A stretch of 64,000 nucleotides of DNA from Chamaecyparis obtusa (Eukaryota > Streptophyta > Pinopsida > Cupressales > Cupressaceae). Shown piece after piece: positions 51,558 through 62,959 of the stretch. Below the pieces are notes generated by a model, which made no database searches, was not told the DNA's origin, and was given only the letters and a program-made list of their open reading frames with translations. The stretch covers positions 62,001 through 126,000 of the forward strand of contig BSBK01001877.1 in the NCBI GenBank assembly GCA_027943335.1. Reading direction: 5' to 3'. Numbering within the stretch: position 1 is the stretch's first letter; the number at the start of each line of letters is the position of its first letter. A program made the translations under genes and the position numbers.

Positions 51558-53090
51558 TCTCGTAACATTACAAATCTATTAGAATAACTGAGAGGGGGGT
51601 GAATCAATTATCCACAGTCCCAAATCAAAATGTATAATCCAAAACAATTTACTTAAACTTCTGCAGCTCGGTAACATAAAATACTATATTGTTTGTGCTT
51701 TTACCAATTACCATTCAAATAACATATAATGATTACCAATCAAATCTAACATGTAATATGAAAATTATGATAACAAACAATCACCACAATGAACACATAA
51801 CACAAAAAAATTTAACATGGAAACCCTATGAAGGGAAAAACCACTAGGGACCGGCAACCCAAAAATTGTTCACTCTTTTGAAGTGAGGTCAGTGAAGACC
51901 CGACCCTATTAAAGGTTACAAACACACTGTGAGATGTGACCTTGTTAGAGGATTTTAGACCAACCGTTATCGTCCAACCAGCATTCACTATGGGGTTGAC
52001 AGGATAAAAATGTTCATTCTATGAATGATACATAAAAGACTTTCCTAGTCCACTCGGTTAAGAGATTTGTCTGTATACAATGGTTAAACTATAATAGGAG
52101 GTGATCTGATTACAATAAAACTCCAATTGTAGATGTTCATATCTATATTACGCTCATTCAAATCCTCTGATCAATATATCAATTCTGTATCAACAATAAT
52201 CAATGACCTACTGTCACTCGGTAATAGCTTTCTAATGCTCGGTAAACTCTACACTTTAGTTCTCCTTAACCAGTTTGATTAGGCATACATGAAGCTTGTT
52301 CATGCGATAATTCTATAGTCTCCTTCTTCTAGCATTAGTTTCATAACGAAACTCTAGTTTCTTAAATAGACAAGTAAACCATTTTTCTTCTCCTCCATTA
52401 GATTTTTCCGCTTATTCTCCTTCATCCATTTTCCCTCTTAAACCTTTCTCAGCTGATGTGTTAGTAACATGTTTTGATTCCATCCTTTAGATCTTCCTTG
52501 AAATTTGTTAGCCGTCGATCTTCGTAAAAAACTTTATCAACATCTCCTATCACGAGGTACTTTACAGCTCATCAATCTTATCGACTAAACTAATCATTTA
52601 GTTCCTTTCTCTTACTCGGTTAACAAAGAAATGTGTCGGTGAGCACAAGCTCAGTTTATACTATGCTCGGTATACAGTACATTGCTCGATGTATACTATA
52701 ATGCTTCATCAACCGACCACACTGCCTTGTGTCTTTCATCTCTTTTCCTCATCATAGATGAATGAAACATAATCAAGTCAAAAACATAAGGTCATAGACT
52801 CATCAGCAAGTTACCCAATGTATTCCTTATCCTCATCTTTCATATGCATCTTCCTTATGTAGATATTTCTTCTCTTCATCTCTCTTACTCCTTTTCTATA
52901 GATGTTTAAGTACAGTAACTTACAAGATAAGTGTTGTCAAACTAGTTGACATCAATGACAACATATTACTGATTTAACCATATTACATATCTAATTAGAA
53001 AATCGGTTATCTCTAATCACAAATCTTCAATTAGGTTCTAAATCAGTTGTAGTTCATCAATCTGTCCCTTTGGCATTGATGGCAACTCAA
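51558..53090 (-). repeat. Antisense LTR-like stretch of a copia element, boundaries uncertain
   Basis: Read on the minus strand it starts near a purine-rich TTGCCATCAATGCCAAAGGGAC and ends with TGATTCACCCCCCTCTCAG, phrases commonly seen in large plant copia LTRs. ACATGGAAACCCT..AAAAACCACTAGG inside it is another such phrase. No primer site or coding region was recognised next to it. It could be a solo LTR. Confidence 0.4.
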
Positions 53091-53537
53091 GAAATATGAA
53101 ATATACCATACACATACCAAACATGTATTCTACAACTCTATGAACAAATGATGTACAAGCTCTCCCTAGCTTAATATGTATAATCACTATGATACTCAAA
53201 ATCATTATCAATGTTAAAGGATGAGCGAGATATGAAGAAAATACGAATTCAGTGAAAGTCTTTTCTGCAACAGTGATAGATTAGAAAAGGGCTCCTTTTC
53301 CATCAGAAAGAGGAGGCAAGGAAGCAGGGCGTCTTGCTTCCATCTTCTTCCCCTGAGGCTGGCTTTCATGCAAACACTAGCTCAGAACATAGAGATGCCA
53401 AGGTTTTTACTGGTTATTATTTCAATTGCTTGTTATATGGGCACAAAATGTTGGAATGTAGGGAACCAGACCAAAGATCGTATTGATCAGATTATGAACA
53501 CTTAAAAGGTTTCATTGCTAAGCAGAAGGAGAAAAGC

Positions 53538-56186
53538 ATGGCTGAATCTTCTCTAAAAGAAAGAGGGATTGAAGAAAAGAACTTTAGTTCCTTAGCAGAG
53601 GCTTTGACTGGCTTTAAGAAATTAGGGCAGAACAATGAACCTACACTTAACATTTTTACAGTTCAATCTCTGGATAGGCAGCTTGATATGTTTGCAAAAA
53701 CCAAGTATGCGTTAAGGGCCAAGCTTAGCAGTGGGTACGCTAGTATTCATGAATCTGGAATTAATTCAGATCATAATGCCAATATACCCCAATCAGGTTC
53801 AGGGGAAGGAAAAGTTACAGCACAGGCTACCTCAGGGTGCTTCATAGATCAAAATTGGGCATGGCATTCGGTTAAAAGGAAGAATAAGGTTAGGGTTTCT
53901 ACTTCAGCTCACATTGATAATAGTTTACCATTAAGGAATGCATTTGATTTACTAAGTAAGAAGGAAAACTTACCTGGCATTTACTCGCCTCCGCATAAAA
54001 GGAAGGGAGTTATGATAGGTAAGGAAAATAGGGTTCAAATGCATAGGACGCCAGCACATCAGAGCAAGAAAGATGTGTTAGCACAACCTAAGCAAAGGAA
54101 ACCATACCCTATTATAGCCAAAAATCCTTCCTTCTCCGCAGGGGATTGGAGGAACATTGCAACTACCAATATCTATAGCCCTCCGGATCGCAAAAGATTA
54201 GCAAGGCCCACTCTGCAACACGGACAATACTCTGTTCTACAAAATAATAATCACCAGAATCTCACATATACGCCTCCCCATAGGTGCAGTAAGGATCTGA
54301 ATAAAGGCATCTCAAAGGTTGGTATGCACTATGATAATCTCATCCTAGATGGTGATGTTGTTGTCCAAAAGCAGAAATACCTTGCAGACACAGGCTTAAT
54401 CTGCATATGGAAAGGTACAGGGGTTCCTATTAATGTCTTAGTCACAGAGCTGACATCACTACTTCCCGGAGAGGTAAGTATTTCTCGACTCATGGAAAAT
54501 TTCATGTATATTGATTGCAAGAATATAGATATTAAAAATAGCATTAAAAGAAAAAAGTGTCTTAAATTTAGAAGTATTCCTTTTTCTTTGTTTGATTGGA
54601 TCCCTCTATTCAATCCCATGTATTTGAAGAATTTTAAAGTTGAAAAAGTTGTAACCATTAAGAATGTACCATTGGAATTGTCTAGTCAGGATATTTTCTG
54701 CAATATAGGAAATAAGATTGGTAGTTTTATTAGAATGGCTGAAACAACAAACAAGCATGTAGATCAGATAATCATTGTAGAATTGGATTACCATAAAAAA
54801 TATATCTCTCCTATACAATTAAGTTTCAATTCTAACTCTATTATTGTTAACCCAATTATCTTAGAAGATTATATGGAAATTAACAAAGCCACCAATATAG
54901 AACAAGCAAGCACTAATCCATTAAATCAGTTTAGCAATGATTATGAAATCCACTTCTATAAGGGCAAGGGAGGTTTCAATATAAAGGGACCTAAAGAATA
55001 TAATGCAAATAGACCTATATCTCAATTTGAGCCTAGAACTTTAGGGGAAGATCAGGGCAAGTTGATAAACAAACTTCCATAGGAGATTAAGGATACAAGA
55101 ATTTGCCCCTTAGAAGGAGAGGAAAAGGCAATAGTTTCCCCCTCTCTTCATAAAGCAATGCAGAAGGAGGACAATAGAAATCCAGTTCTTAATTTGGAAA
55201 TGGGGGACTTAGCTGATAACAGTATGCCCAACCCAAATGTGGAGGGTATTCTATTTTTGGAAACAGAATAGATAGAGATAGAAAGCAAGATTGTCAAAGA
55301 TAATACAGATTTATTAGCAGATCAATCGGTGTACCCAGAGGGCTCATCCACAACAGCAGATAGGGATCCTGAAGAAAAATGTAATGAGGAAGTAAACCAA
55401 ATTATAAAGTGCCTAGGAGAATCTCTTGTAGAGGATCTTATGAAAATGTTCATGGATGAAATTTTTAATCTGGAAGAACTAAATTACCAGAGAGAAACAT
55501 TAATTAGATATATAAGCAATGCAACTTTAGTTCAAGCAGAGAAGGAGAATAATGAAACAATACAACTATTAAAAACCCCTGATCAAAGTGGTGATAGGCT
55601 CCTAGGAGACTATGAAATAAACGCAAAGGATAAAGGTGAAGACAGACAGAGTCCAAAAAAGGACCCTATTTCTATTCAAAATGAAGGCTCAATAAATGAG
55701 GGAACCAATAAAGAGGTTCCCTGTTGCAATATAAATGATACCGAATCATTGCACAAGGGGAAGGAACCAGAAACAACAATCCCGATAGAAATAGAATCCC
55801 TTAATGTGATAATACCAAAGAATCTAGATGAGGTAATTGAGATCTATGGTAAAGAGATTATAGATAACAATGAGATCAATATACAAATGGAACTAGAACA
55901 AGTGAGTACAGGGTAGCAGGACAAGATCATCAGTATAGCGGGAAACATGTCAATGGTTAAAGATTCCATAGAAGGCCTCTTTGGCATAACTAATGAAAAT
56001 AGACATTTGGGAATAGCAATGAATAGAGGATGCCTTAGTACACCAAATATTAACAGAATCAAAAAGAAAAGAGGGAGAAAATCAGCTGTTGATCTCAGAA
56101 CCATAGATGGAAATTCAGGTAATCAAAAGAAATTAGCCGATATTCTGAACACAAGGAAGGGGAAGTGCCTTCCCCAAGAACAATGA
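53538..56186 (+). pseudogene. LINE copy D ORF1 (DUF4283-like), three TAG stops
   Basis: RNA-binding partner protein of the LINE. One frame of about 882 codons from ATG 53538 to TGA 56184-56186, broken by TAG at 55080, 55269 and 55914. The N-terminal part is basic and low-complexity. The DUF4283-like domain lies at about 54330-54870 (LICIWKGTGVPINV, FDWIPLFNPMYLKNF, VPLELSSQDIFCNIGNKIGSF). The C-terminal part is acidic and repetitive, ending KGKCLPQEQ. The same frame extends upstream of 53538 to about 53300 with one stop and includes YYFNCLLYGHKMLECRE. That is a zinc-knuckle-like motif with its first Cys replaced by Tyr, so the true start may be further upstream. Confidence 0.82.
56183..56186 (+). 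promoter_or_regulatory. ATGA stop-start overlap between LINE ORF1 and ORF2
   Basis: CAATGAAAG: ORF1 ends at TGA (56184-56186) and ORF2 starts at ATG (56183-56185). LINE copy A has the same arrangement at 24082-24085. This suggests ORF2 is translated by termination-reinitiation on the same RNA. Confidence 0.7.
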
Positions 56187-59100
56187 AAGTCACTACATGG
56201 AATATTAGGGGACTAAATGCCCCTAATAAGCAGAGATTAATTAAAAGATACCTTAAAAATTTTGACTCCGAAATTATTTTCTTACAGGAAACTAAACTTA
56301 ATAAAGTAGGAAGCTCCAAGTTCAGCAAAAAATTAGGCATATGGAAAGCAGCGTATGCGACCTCAATAGGTACTTCTGGAGGGTTAGCAGTATTATGGGA
56401 TCCTAGGAAGTTAGCAACCACACCTTTATCTCATAATAGTAACTGGTTGGCTCTAGAAATTAAAAGTCTAAAGTCTAATTTAAAATTCAACTTAATTAAC
56501 GTATATGGCCCCATACCTAATGAGGATAAGAGGAGAGTCTGGCAGGAAATCCACCTCTTTTTATCTGTAAATTCAAAATCCCTCTTCTTTATTGGAGGGG
56601 ATTTCAATGCTATTTTAGATACAAAAGAGAAATATGGGGGTTCTCAATATATATCACAAGCTCATAAGGATTTCAGTAAATGGGCATCAGACAATAATCT
56701 AATTAGTATAAACACAAACAATGGCATTTACACTTGGAACAATAGAAGAGTAGGTTTTAGCCATATACCAGAAAAATTAGATAGATTTTTCATTAAGATG
56801 AATGATGGAATTTGTAACTTATTGTATAGTGCAGAGATTCTACCAGAGGTAGGATCAGATCATTTTCTGGTTAGGCTCACTATTATAGAGGATTCCAAAC
56901 CAGCTAGAAGTCCTTTCAAATTCGAGTTTATGTGGTTCCAAAACCCAGAGTTTATAAATCTCTTGGAGGAATGGTGGAAACAAATTTCAATAAAAGGATC
57001 TAAAATGTATTGTTTAATAGCAAAATTAAAAATTATTAAACATAAAGCATTAGAATGGAATAAGAACAATTTTAATAATATCTTTGAAGAAAAGGATCAG
57101 TTGGAGCAAGAAATAGCTGACCTCAACAATTTAGTTATAGAACAAGGTATGGACGAACTAAGCTATCATAGAGAAAAGGAATTAATGCCTAAGTACAATG
57201 ATATTCTTCTTAAAGAAGAAATTTTTTGGAGACAAAAATCTAGGGAGTCTTGGTTAAAAGAAGGAGACAGCAATAAAAAAAAATTTCATAACACCACTAA
57301 GTGCAATAGAAGCATCAACAGAATAGCTAAAATTAAGTCCAGTGATGGGCTTATAAATGAGGACCCTAAGTAGATATCGAGTGTGATTATGAACTTCTAT
57401 CATACCCTTCTCAATGGTGCAGAAGCATCTGACCTTTCAGCACAAAATGAAATGCTTAAAGCCATTCCTAAACTGATTACGGATCTTGATAATAAAATGT
57501 TAAATAATAAGTTATCCCTTGAAGAAGTCAGAGTGGCAGTATTCCAACTTCACCCGAATAAAGCGCTGGGTCCGAATGGTTTTCAAGTAGGTTTTTTCCA
57601 GAAGTGTTGGGATTTTATTGGGGAAGAGGTATGGCAAGCAGTGGAAGCTACTAGGAACATGAGCTCCTTGCTAAGTGAAATCAATAACACCTTTCTTGCT
57701 TTAATCCCAAAGAAAAATGAAAGTGTGGATCCTGGGGATTTCAGGCCAATATCCCTCTGTAACACAATATACAAGATCCTCTCTAAATGCTTAGCAAATA
57801 GACTTAAAACACTATTGCCCAATATAATTTATGAAGAACAGACAGGTTTTGTAGCAAATAGATCGATCCTGGATGGAATAATTATAGCACAAGAATTAGT
57901 CCATACTGCTCAAATGACAAAGGTACCAAGTATGTTTATGAAAATAGACATTCAAAAAGCATATGACAAAGTAGAATGGAGATTCCTTTGCAAATGCATG
58001 GAAGCTTTCGGTTTCTCTAAGCAATGGGTCAATCTTATTTTTAATTGTATTTCAACCCCTAAGATATCAGTTCTAATTAATGGCACTCCAGAAGGCTTCT
58101 TTAGTATCTTGAGAGGCATTAGGCAAGGGGACCCAATGTCTCCCTTTCTATATGTAATCATGGCAGAAGCTTTGGGAAGATCTATAACAAAGAGACATTA
58201 GGAAGGAAAGATCTCAGGTCTACAAGTCACTAAAAACATTTCAAATATCACACACCAACAGTTTCCAGATGATACGATTCTACCTGGTCAAGCCAACTGT
58301 CAAGAAGCTAAAGCATTTAAAGATATCCTAACTATTTACATGAAAGCCTCAGGGAAACGGGTTAACCCCACTAAATCAGAAATTTTCTTCATTAATACCT
58401 CACCGAGAGTAGAAAGAGAGATTTGTAAGTTGATGGGTTATAAAATTGGCAAGTTTCCATGTAAGTATTTGGGCATTGACCTGGATAAAGGTCTCCTATC
58501 TTCCAAACTCTGGCAACAAGTGATTACCAAAGTCCAAAATAAGAAGAGCTCATGGAAAGGAAGATGGCTAACAAAGGCAGGAAGGACAACTATGATCAAG
58601 TTGGTCCTTTCGGCCATACCCACGTACCAAATGTCAATTCTCCCTTTACCAATAAATATTAAAAAGAACCTAGATAAAATGTTTAGAGAATTTTATTGGC
58701 AAGGCCCATCAGAAGACAAAAAACATACCCTAATAAAATGGGATACCTTATGTAAACCTATTTCTAAGGGAGGCCTTGGCATTAAAAACCTTCTATGGCA
58801 AAACCAAGCCCTGGGAGCTGAACTTATATGGAGAATGTATAAGGAACCTAGATGTAAATGGGTGTCGATATTATTACAGAAATACATTCTCAATGCAGAT
58901 CCCATCAACATCTTCAAGTCCTCCACACATGTCAAAGGATTCAAGATATGGAATTTCATCAAAGAATGCAAAGGAATTATTAATAACTATTTATCGTGGG
59001 ATGTAGGTGTAGGGGATCAAGCTCTTTTTTGGGAGGATTTGTGGGCAGGTCTCACTCCCCTTAGCAATTTGGGTTTTTCCATGGAGTTTATGGAAGAATG

Positions 59101-60373
59101 TAAAAGAGTCAAAGGCATCTTTCTCAAGGATTATATATGTAAGAAAGAGAGTAATAAATGGAGCAATTTAGAAGAAATTGACTTTGTATGGCAAGAGAAG
59201 AAAAAATTTACGTCAATAATGGAAAAGAGAGAAGTTGTACTTAAAAATAGATTAGATAGACTGATTTGGGCAGGATCAAAGAATGGTAACTATTTTGTAA
59301 AGGAGGGCTACAATACCATTATCCAAGAACAGAAGATGGACAATATAGATATCCCTCTGAACCTTTGCTGGAATAAATCTGGCCTCCCAAAAGCGGGTAT
59401 GTTTCTATGGGCTGCCTTGCAAAATAAAATTATGACAGCAAACAGATTTAAGAAATTGGGTTTTGAAGGGCCGTCCAGATGCCCCATGTGTGAGAGTCAA
59501 TCCGAGGATGTTAATCACATCCTCCTCGACTGCCCATATGCCCAAAACTGCTGGAATTAGCTTCATCAATGTTTAGGCTAGAAGTCTGCTCTCCACATTG
59601 ATCTATTAAGTAACCTTAAAGCATGACTATCACTTTATAAAGATAATCTATATAAGGATATATGGACCATCTCCCCGGCAATAGTTGCCTAGTAATTATG
59701 GAAAGAAAGAAATAGGAGGATTTTCACAGGTCAAAAATTACCATGGAGTTCAATCACAAATAAAATAGAAGCATCAATAGTAGAAAATATCAATAGTAAT
59801 CTCAGAAACAAGCTAAGCTATGAAGAGGCATTCAAGAATTGGGATAACAAAATCAGAGCAAAATGGCCAAAATTAGATATTCCTCCCCTATATGGAAAAG
59901 GGGGACCCAAAGTGAAGGCTGACCGAGTTTCTTGCAAATGGATCCCTCCGATAGAGGGATAGTATAAACTTAACTTTGATGGAGCTTCTAGAGGTAACCC
60001 CAGGGTAGCAGGTATTGGGGGGATTATTCGCAATTGGAAGTTAGAAGCCATCGCTAAGTTCTCCAGTCCCATAAATCCTTCCACGAATAACATGGCGGAA
60101 TGCGTAGCGGCCTTAGAAGGTTTAAAATTATGTAGGAAGATCAACTTATCCAAAGTAGTTATCAAAGGAGATTTGCAAATTATCATCAATGCCATTTGAA
60201 ACAAGAAAACTCCTAATTGGTCCCTTAACTCGAAAATAGAAGAGATTAACCAAGTTATCGAGGGGATCCCGAAGTATGAAATAAGACACACATATAGAGA
60301 GGGTAATATAGAGGCAGATAAGCTAGCCAATCTAGGAGCCAACGGAGTTACAATTATGGATCGGTATATCTAA
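56183..60373 (+). pseudogene. LINE copy D ORF2 (endonuclease-RT-zinc region-RNase H), nine stops
   Basis: A 1,396-codon frame. Endonuclease (residues 1-230): TTWNIRGLN, FLQETKLN, FIGGDFNAILD, VGSDHFLV. RT (about 430-700): FRPISLCNTIYKILSK, EEQTGFVANRSILDG, FMKIDIQKAYDKVEW, RGIRQGDPMSPFL. The catalytic motif reads FPDD (usually FADD), with both aspartates kept. Zinc region: LPKAGMFLWAALQNKI, CPMCESQSEDVNHILLDC. RNase H: LNFDGASRGNP, AECVAALEGL, IKGD, REGNIEADKLAN. Stops begin at 57371, 58199, 59558, 59579, 59624, 59690, 59693, 59960 and 60197, and no frameshift was found. The start ATG overlaps the ORF1 stop. Confidence 0.92.
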
Positions 60374-61160
60374 TAATCTACATAGGCTTATATTCTAACA
60401 AACTTTTTTGGTTTTAACACAGATGCAGTAACATTCCACTTAATATGAATTTCTACTAAACAATAGGTTTGTAGTAGTTATAGGGGGATTAGTACAAATT
60501 ATAAGAGGTCATTTAGCCCAAAGACATTAAATTTGGCTATAGGTAGATACTAGTATTAGCGGCCTTGCTTGAAGATCCCCAAGAAACTAAAAATTATTAC
60601 CTGTAAAACTCAGCGAAGATAGGAGGATAGGGATGGGCCGGGGTATTAGAGTAAGGGATGTAGGTACCTACAATCTTGGTTTATATTCTGTACATAGTAC
60701 ACCTTTTTATTCAGAGGTGTGCATCAGGTATTGAGTGTTTGCAGAGCCTTTTTTACAGGTAGCATAATAAATAGCAGAGCACTTGCAAATAAAATCATAA
60801 TTAAATGCACCTAGTTTTCCCATTCCATGGTGAAACTACCAGCAAGGCATAAATTTGGATCATCATCTCTTATACTAATGAGCTCATCATGAACTGGCAA
60901 GGAATCAAAATTTAATCATTTTTCTCATTTTTATCATTTCAACTAGTGATTACTTATGGAATAATAGCCGAAGCTAGAAGCTTAGTGCATTACTTGTATG
61001 TTTGCTTGGGGAAGTTATCATTATCATCATTAGCAAGATTCTACCAATGATAGCACTTAAAAGGGCTAGAAAAGATGGTTTACTGTGTAGACCATAACCT
61101 TACAATACCCTACCTAGAAGTCATGAAAAATAGGCCGTACTGCATTTGAAAAAGTCAATG
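60374..61160. other. Probable LINE 3' untranslated region and intergenic DNA
   Basis: No gene seen. A possible LINE end is near 60770 (AGCATAATAAATAG), but this is a guess. Confidence 0.4.
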
Positions 61161-61208
61161 GTTGCATGATCGCATGAGCCCGAAAGGCTTCATGCAATCA
61201 TGCGACAA
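61161..61208 (+). repeat. Hairpin 1 of the TCGCATGATCGCATG family
   Basis: Arms TTGCATGATCGCATGAGCC and GGCTTCATGCAATCATGCGACAA around a short CGAAA loop. It stands alone, just before the duplicated block. Confidence 0.75.
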
Positions 61209-61270
61209 GCCTTTGACATCTCACCCTGCTGCCACATAGCCACCCGGGCCCGCTAGAACCTTTGACACCT

Positions 61271-61747
61271 CTGTCCAAATGGATACATCACCCTCCATGG
61301 ACCCACTACTGGAGTCAAAGTCCCTACTGACCACTAGAGGCTTCTCGCATGGTCGCATGCGCTTGGGAAGCTGCATGTGATCATGCGACAAGCATGAAAC
61401 CGCACCATAGAAACTATTGTGAACTGCCTTAACTGTGACCACTGACGGTTTGTCACATGGTTGCATGGGCTCAGAAGACCCCATGCGATCATGCAACCAA
61501 CCATAAGATGTTAACCACTGACCGCTGGCGGCTTGTTGTTTGCTTGACTATTGACTGGCCCCGCGGTGATGTTAGAAACTGGGACCCACCTAGTTGCGAT
61601 AGTGCGCTTAGGAATTATGCCATCTCACTGAAAAATGCAGACCCACTGAGATTCTAATCCGACCATTGTCACATGACCTCATGGGCTCGAAAGATTCCAT
61701 GAGATTATGCAACAGCCGTCAGATTTCCACTACACTTGCACGGCTAT
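61271..61747 (+). repeat. 477-bp direct duplication, copy 1
   Basis: From CTGTCCAAATGGATACATCA to CACTTGCACGGCTA. It repeats at 62281-62758 with scattered differences, by eye roughly one in ten. Inside are three hairpins of one family (61341-61392, 61448-61503, 61666-61714). No convincing coding frame. Confidence 0.9.
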
Positions 61748-62280
61748 TTAGAAGATATTAGAAGATATAGCTTCATGATGAATAGCAGATGCTCCTATAC
61801 CTTTGTACGGTCATTGTTTAGAGATCATTTCATTAAGACTCACTAGTAGGAAATTTCCAACCAGATAAATAGCGTCTAGGCAAGAAGATATTGTTTCAAG
61901 AGTAAGTTTTGGATTCATAAATACTAATGACAGTTCACAGGTATGAATGCCATCAAGTTATTCAGGGAATGCAAAATGTTAGCTTGTTGCCTCTAGGCTC
62001 CAGGTAACAAAGGAAAAGGGTATTATGCAAAGAGAAATACCACCCCACTTGTTTGAGTGAAGTCCAGAAGGATCTCGAACAAGGGAAGGAGTCTTCTGGA
62101 AAAGTCCAGAATAACCGAACAACGGTTGTTTATAAAAAAATTTATTGTTTATAGTTTCATAGAGGAAACATGGACACTAGACTCAGCACCTACTACATTA
62201 AGAGTGACCGAGCAATGGCTTTCAGAGGTTGCATTTATCCAAAAAGGTGGAATCAAATGTTGAATCCTATGCATTTACCT

Positions 62281-62758
62281 CAGTCCAAATGGATACATCA
62301 CTGTCCATGGACCCACCGCCGGAGTCATAGTCCCTGCTGACCACTAGAGGCTTGTCGCATGGTCGCATGAGCTTGGGAAGCTGCATGTGATCATGTGACA
62401 AGCATGAAACTGCACCACCAAAACCATTGTGAAATGCCTTTACTATGACCGCTAACATTTTGTCGCATATTCACATGGGCTCGAAAGAGCCCATGCGATC
62501 ATGCGACCAACCGTAAGATGTTAACCACTGACCACTGGCGGCTTGCTATTTGCTTGACTGCTGACTGGCCCCGCGGTGACGTTAGCAACTGGGACCCACC
62601 TGGTCGTGATAGCGCCCTTAGGAAATATGCCACCTCACTCAAAAAGTGTGGACCCATTGAGATTCTAATCTGACCGTTGTCACATGATCTCATGGGCTCG
62701 AAAGATTCCATGAGATTATGCGACAACCGTTGGATCTCCACTGCACTTGCACGGCTAT
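62281..62758 (+). repeat. 477-bp direct duplication, copy 2
   Basis: Offset 1,010 bp from copy 1. Its hairpins are at 62351-62402, 62461-62508 and 62675-62729. The second has near-perfect arms ending GGGCTC/GAGCCC around a tight AAA-containing loop. A short third echo (AACTGGGACCCGCCTGGTC) follows at about 62763. Confidence 0.9.
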
Positions 62759-62789
62759 GAGGAACTGGGACCCGCCTGGTCAGAGTTGC

Positions 62790-62950
62790 ACACTTGAAGG
62801 TCGAAAACACAAAAGTTTTTCTAACTGGAGGTCGAAAACACAGAGAATTTTTGGACCAAAAGTCAAAACATCCTGAGCCTTCAGAGAGAAGGTTGAAAAC
62901 ACACTGGGTTTTCGGGCCAAAAGGGAGAAAACACAGAGGGTTTTGACACT
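62790..62950 (+). repeat. Degenerate minisatellite, GAAAACACAGAGGGTTTT type
   Basis: About five units of 30-38 bp containing GGTCGAAAACACA..GTTTT..GGNCCAAAAG (starts near 62799, 62829, 62860, 62889, 62919). Imperfect, adjacent to the duplicated block. Confidence 0.6.
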
Positions 62951-62959
62951 TGAGCATTT

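Larger units (their letters stand above)
53250..60373 (+). mobile_element. L1-type LINE copy D, nearly full length, disabled by nonsense codons
   Basis: ORF1 (to 56186) and ORF2 (56183-60373) overlap by ATGA. Neither coding frame shows a frameshift. I count 12 nonsense codons, nine of them TAG. The 3' untranslated region probably runs a few hundred bases past 60373, but I could not find a poly(A) tail or target duplication. It is closely related in layout to copy A. Confidence 0.88.

Noticed and set aside
53538..60373. UAG readthrough or recoding in the LINE
   Set aside because: TGA and TAA stops also occur, two stops are adjacent (59690, 59693), and C-to-T decay explains the set more simply.
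61161..62758. CRISPR array
   Set aside because: Repeats are few, long, palindromic and irregularly spaced within duplicated plant DNA. There are no uniform spacers or cas genes.
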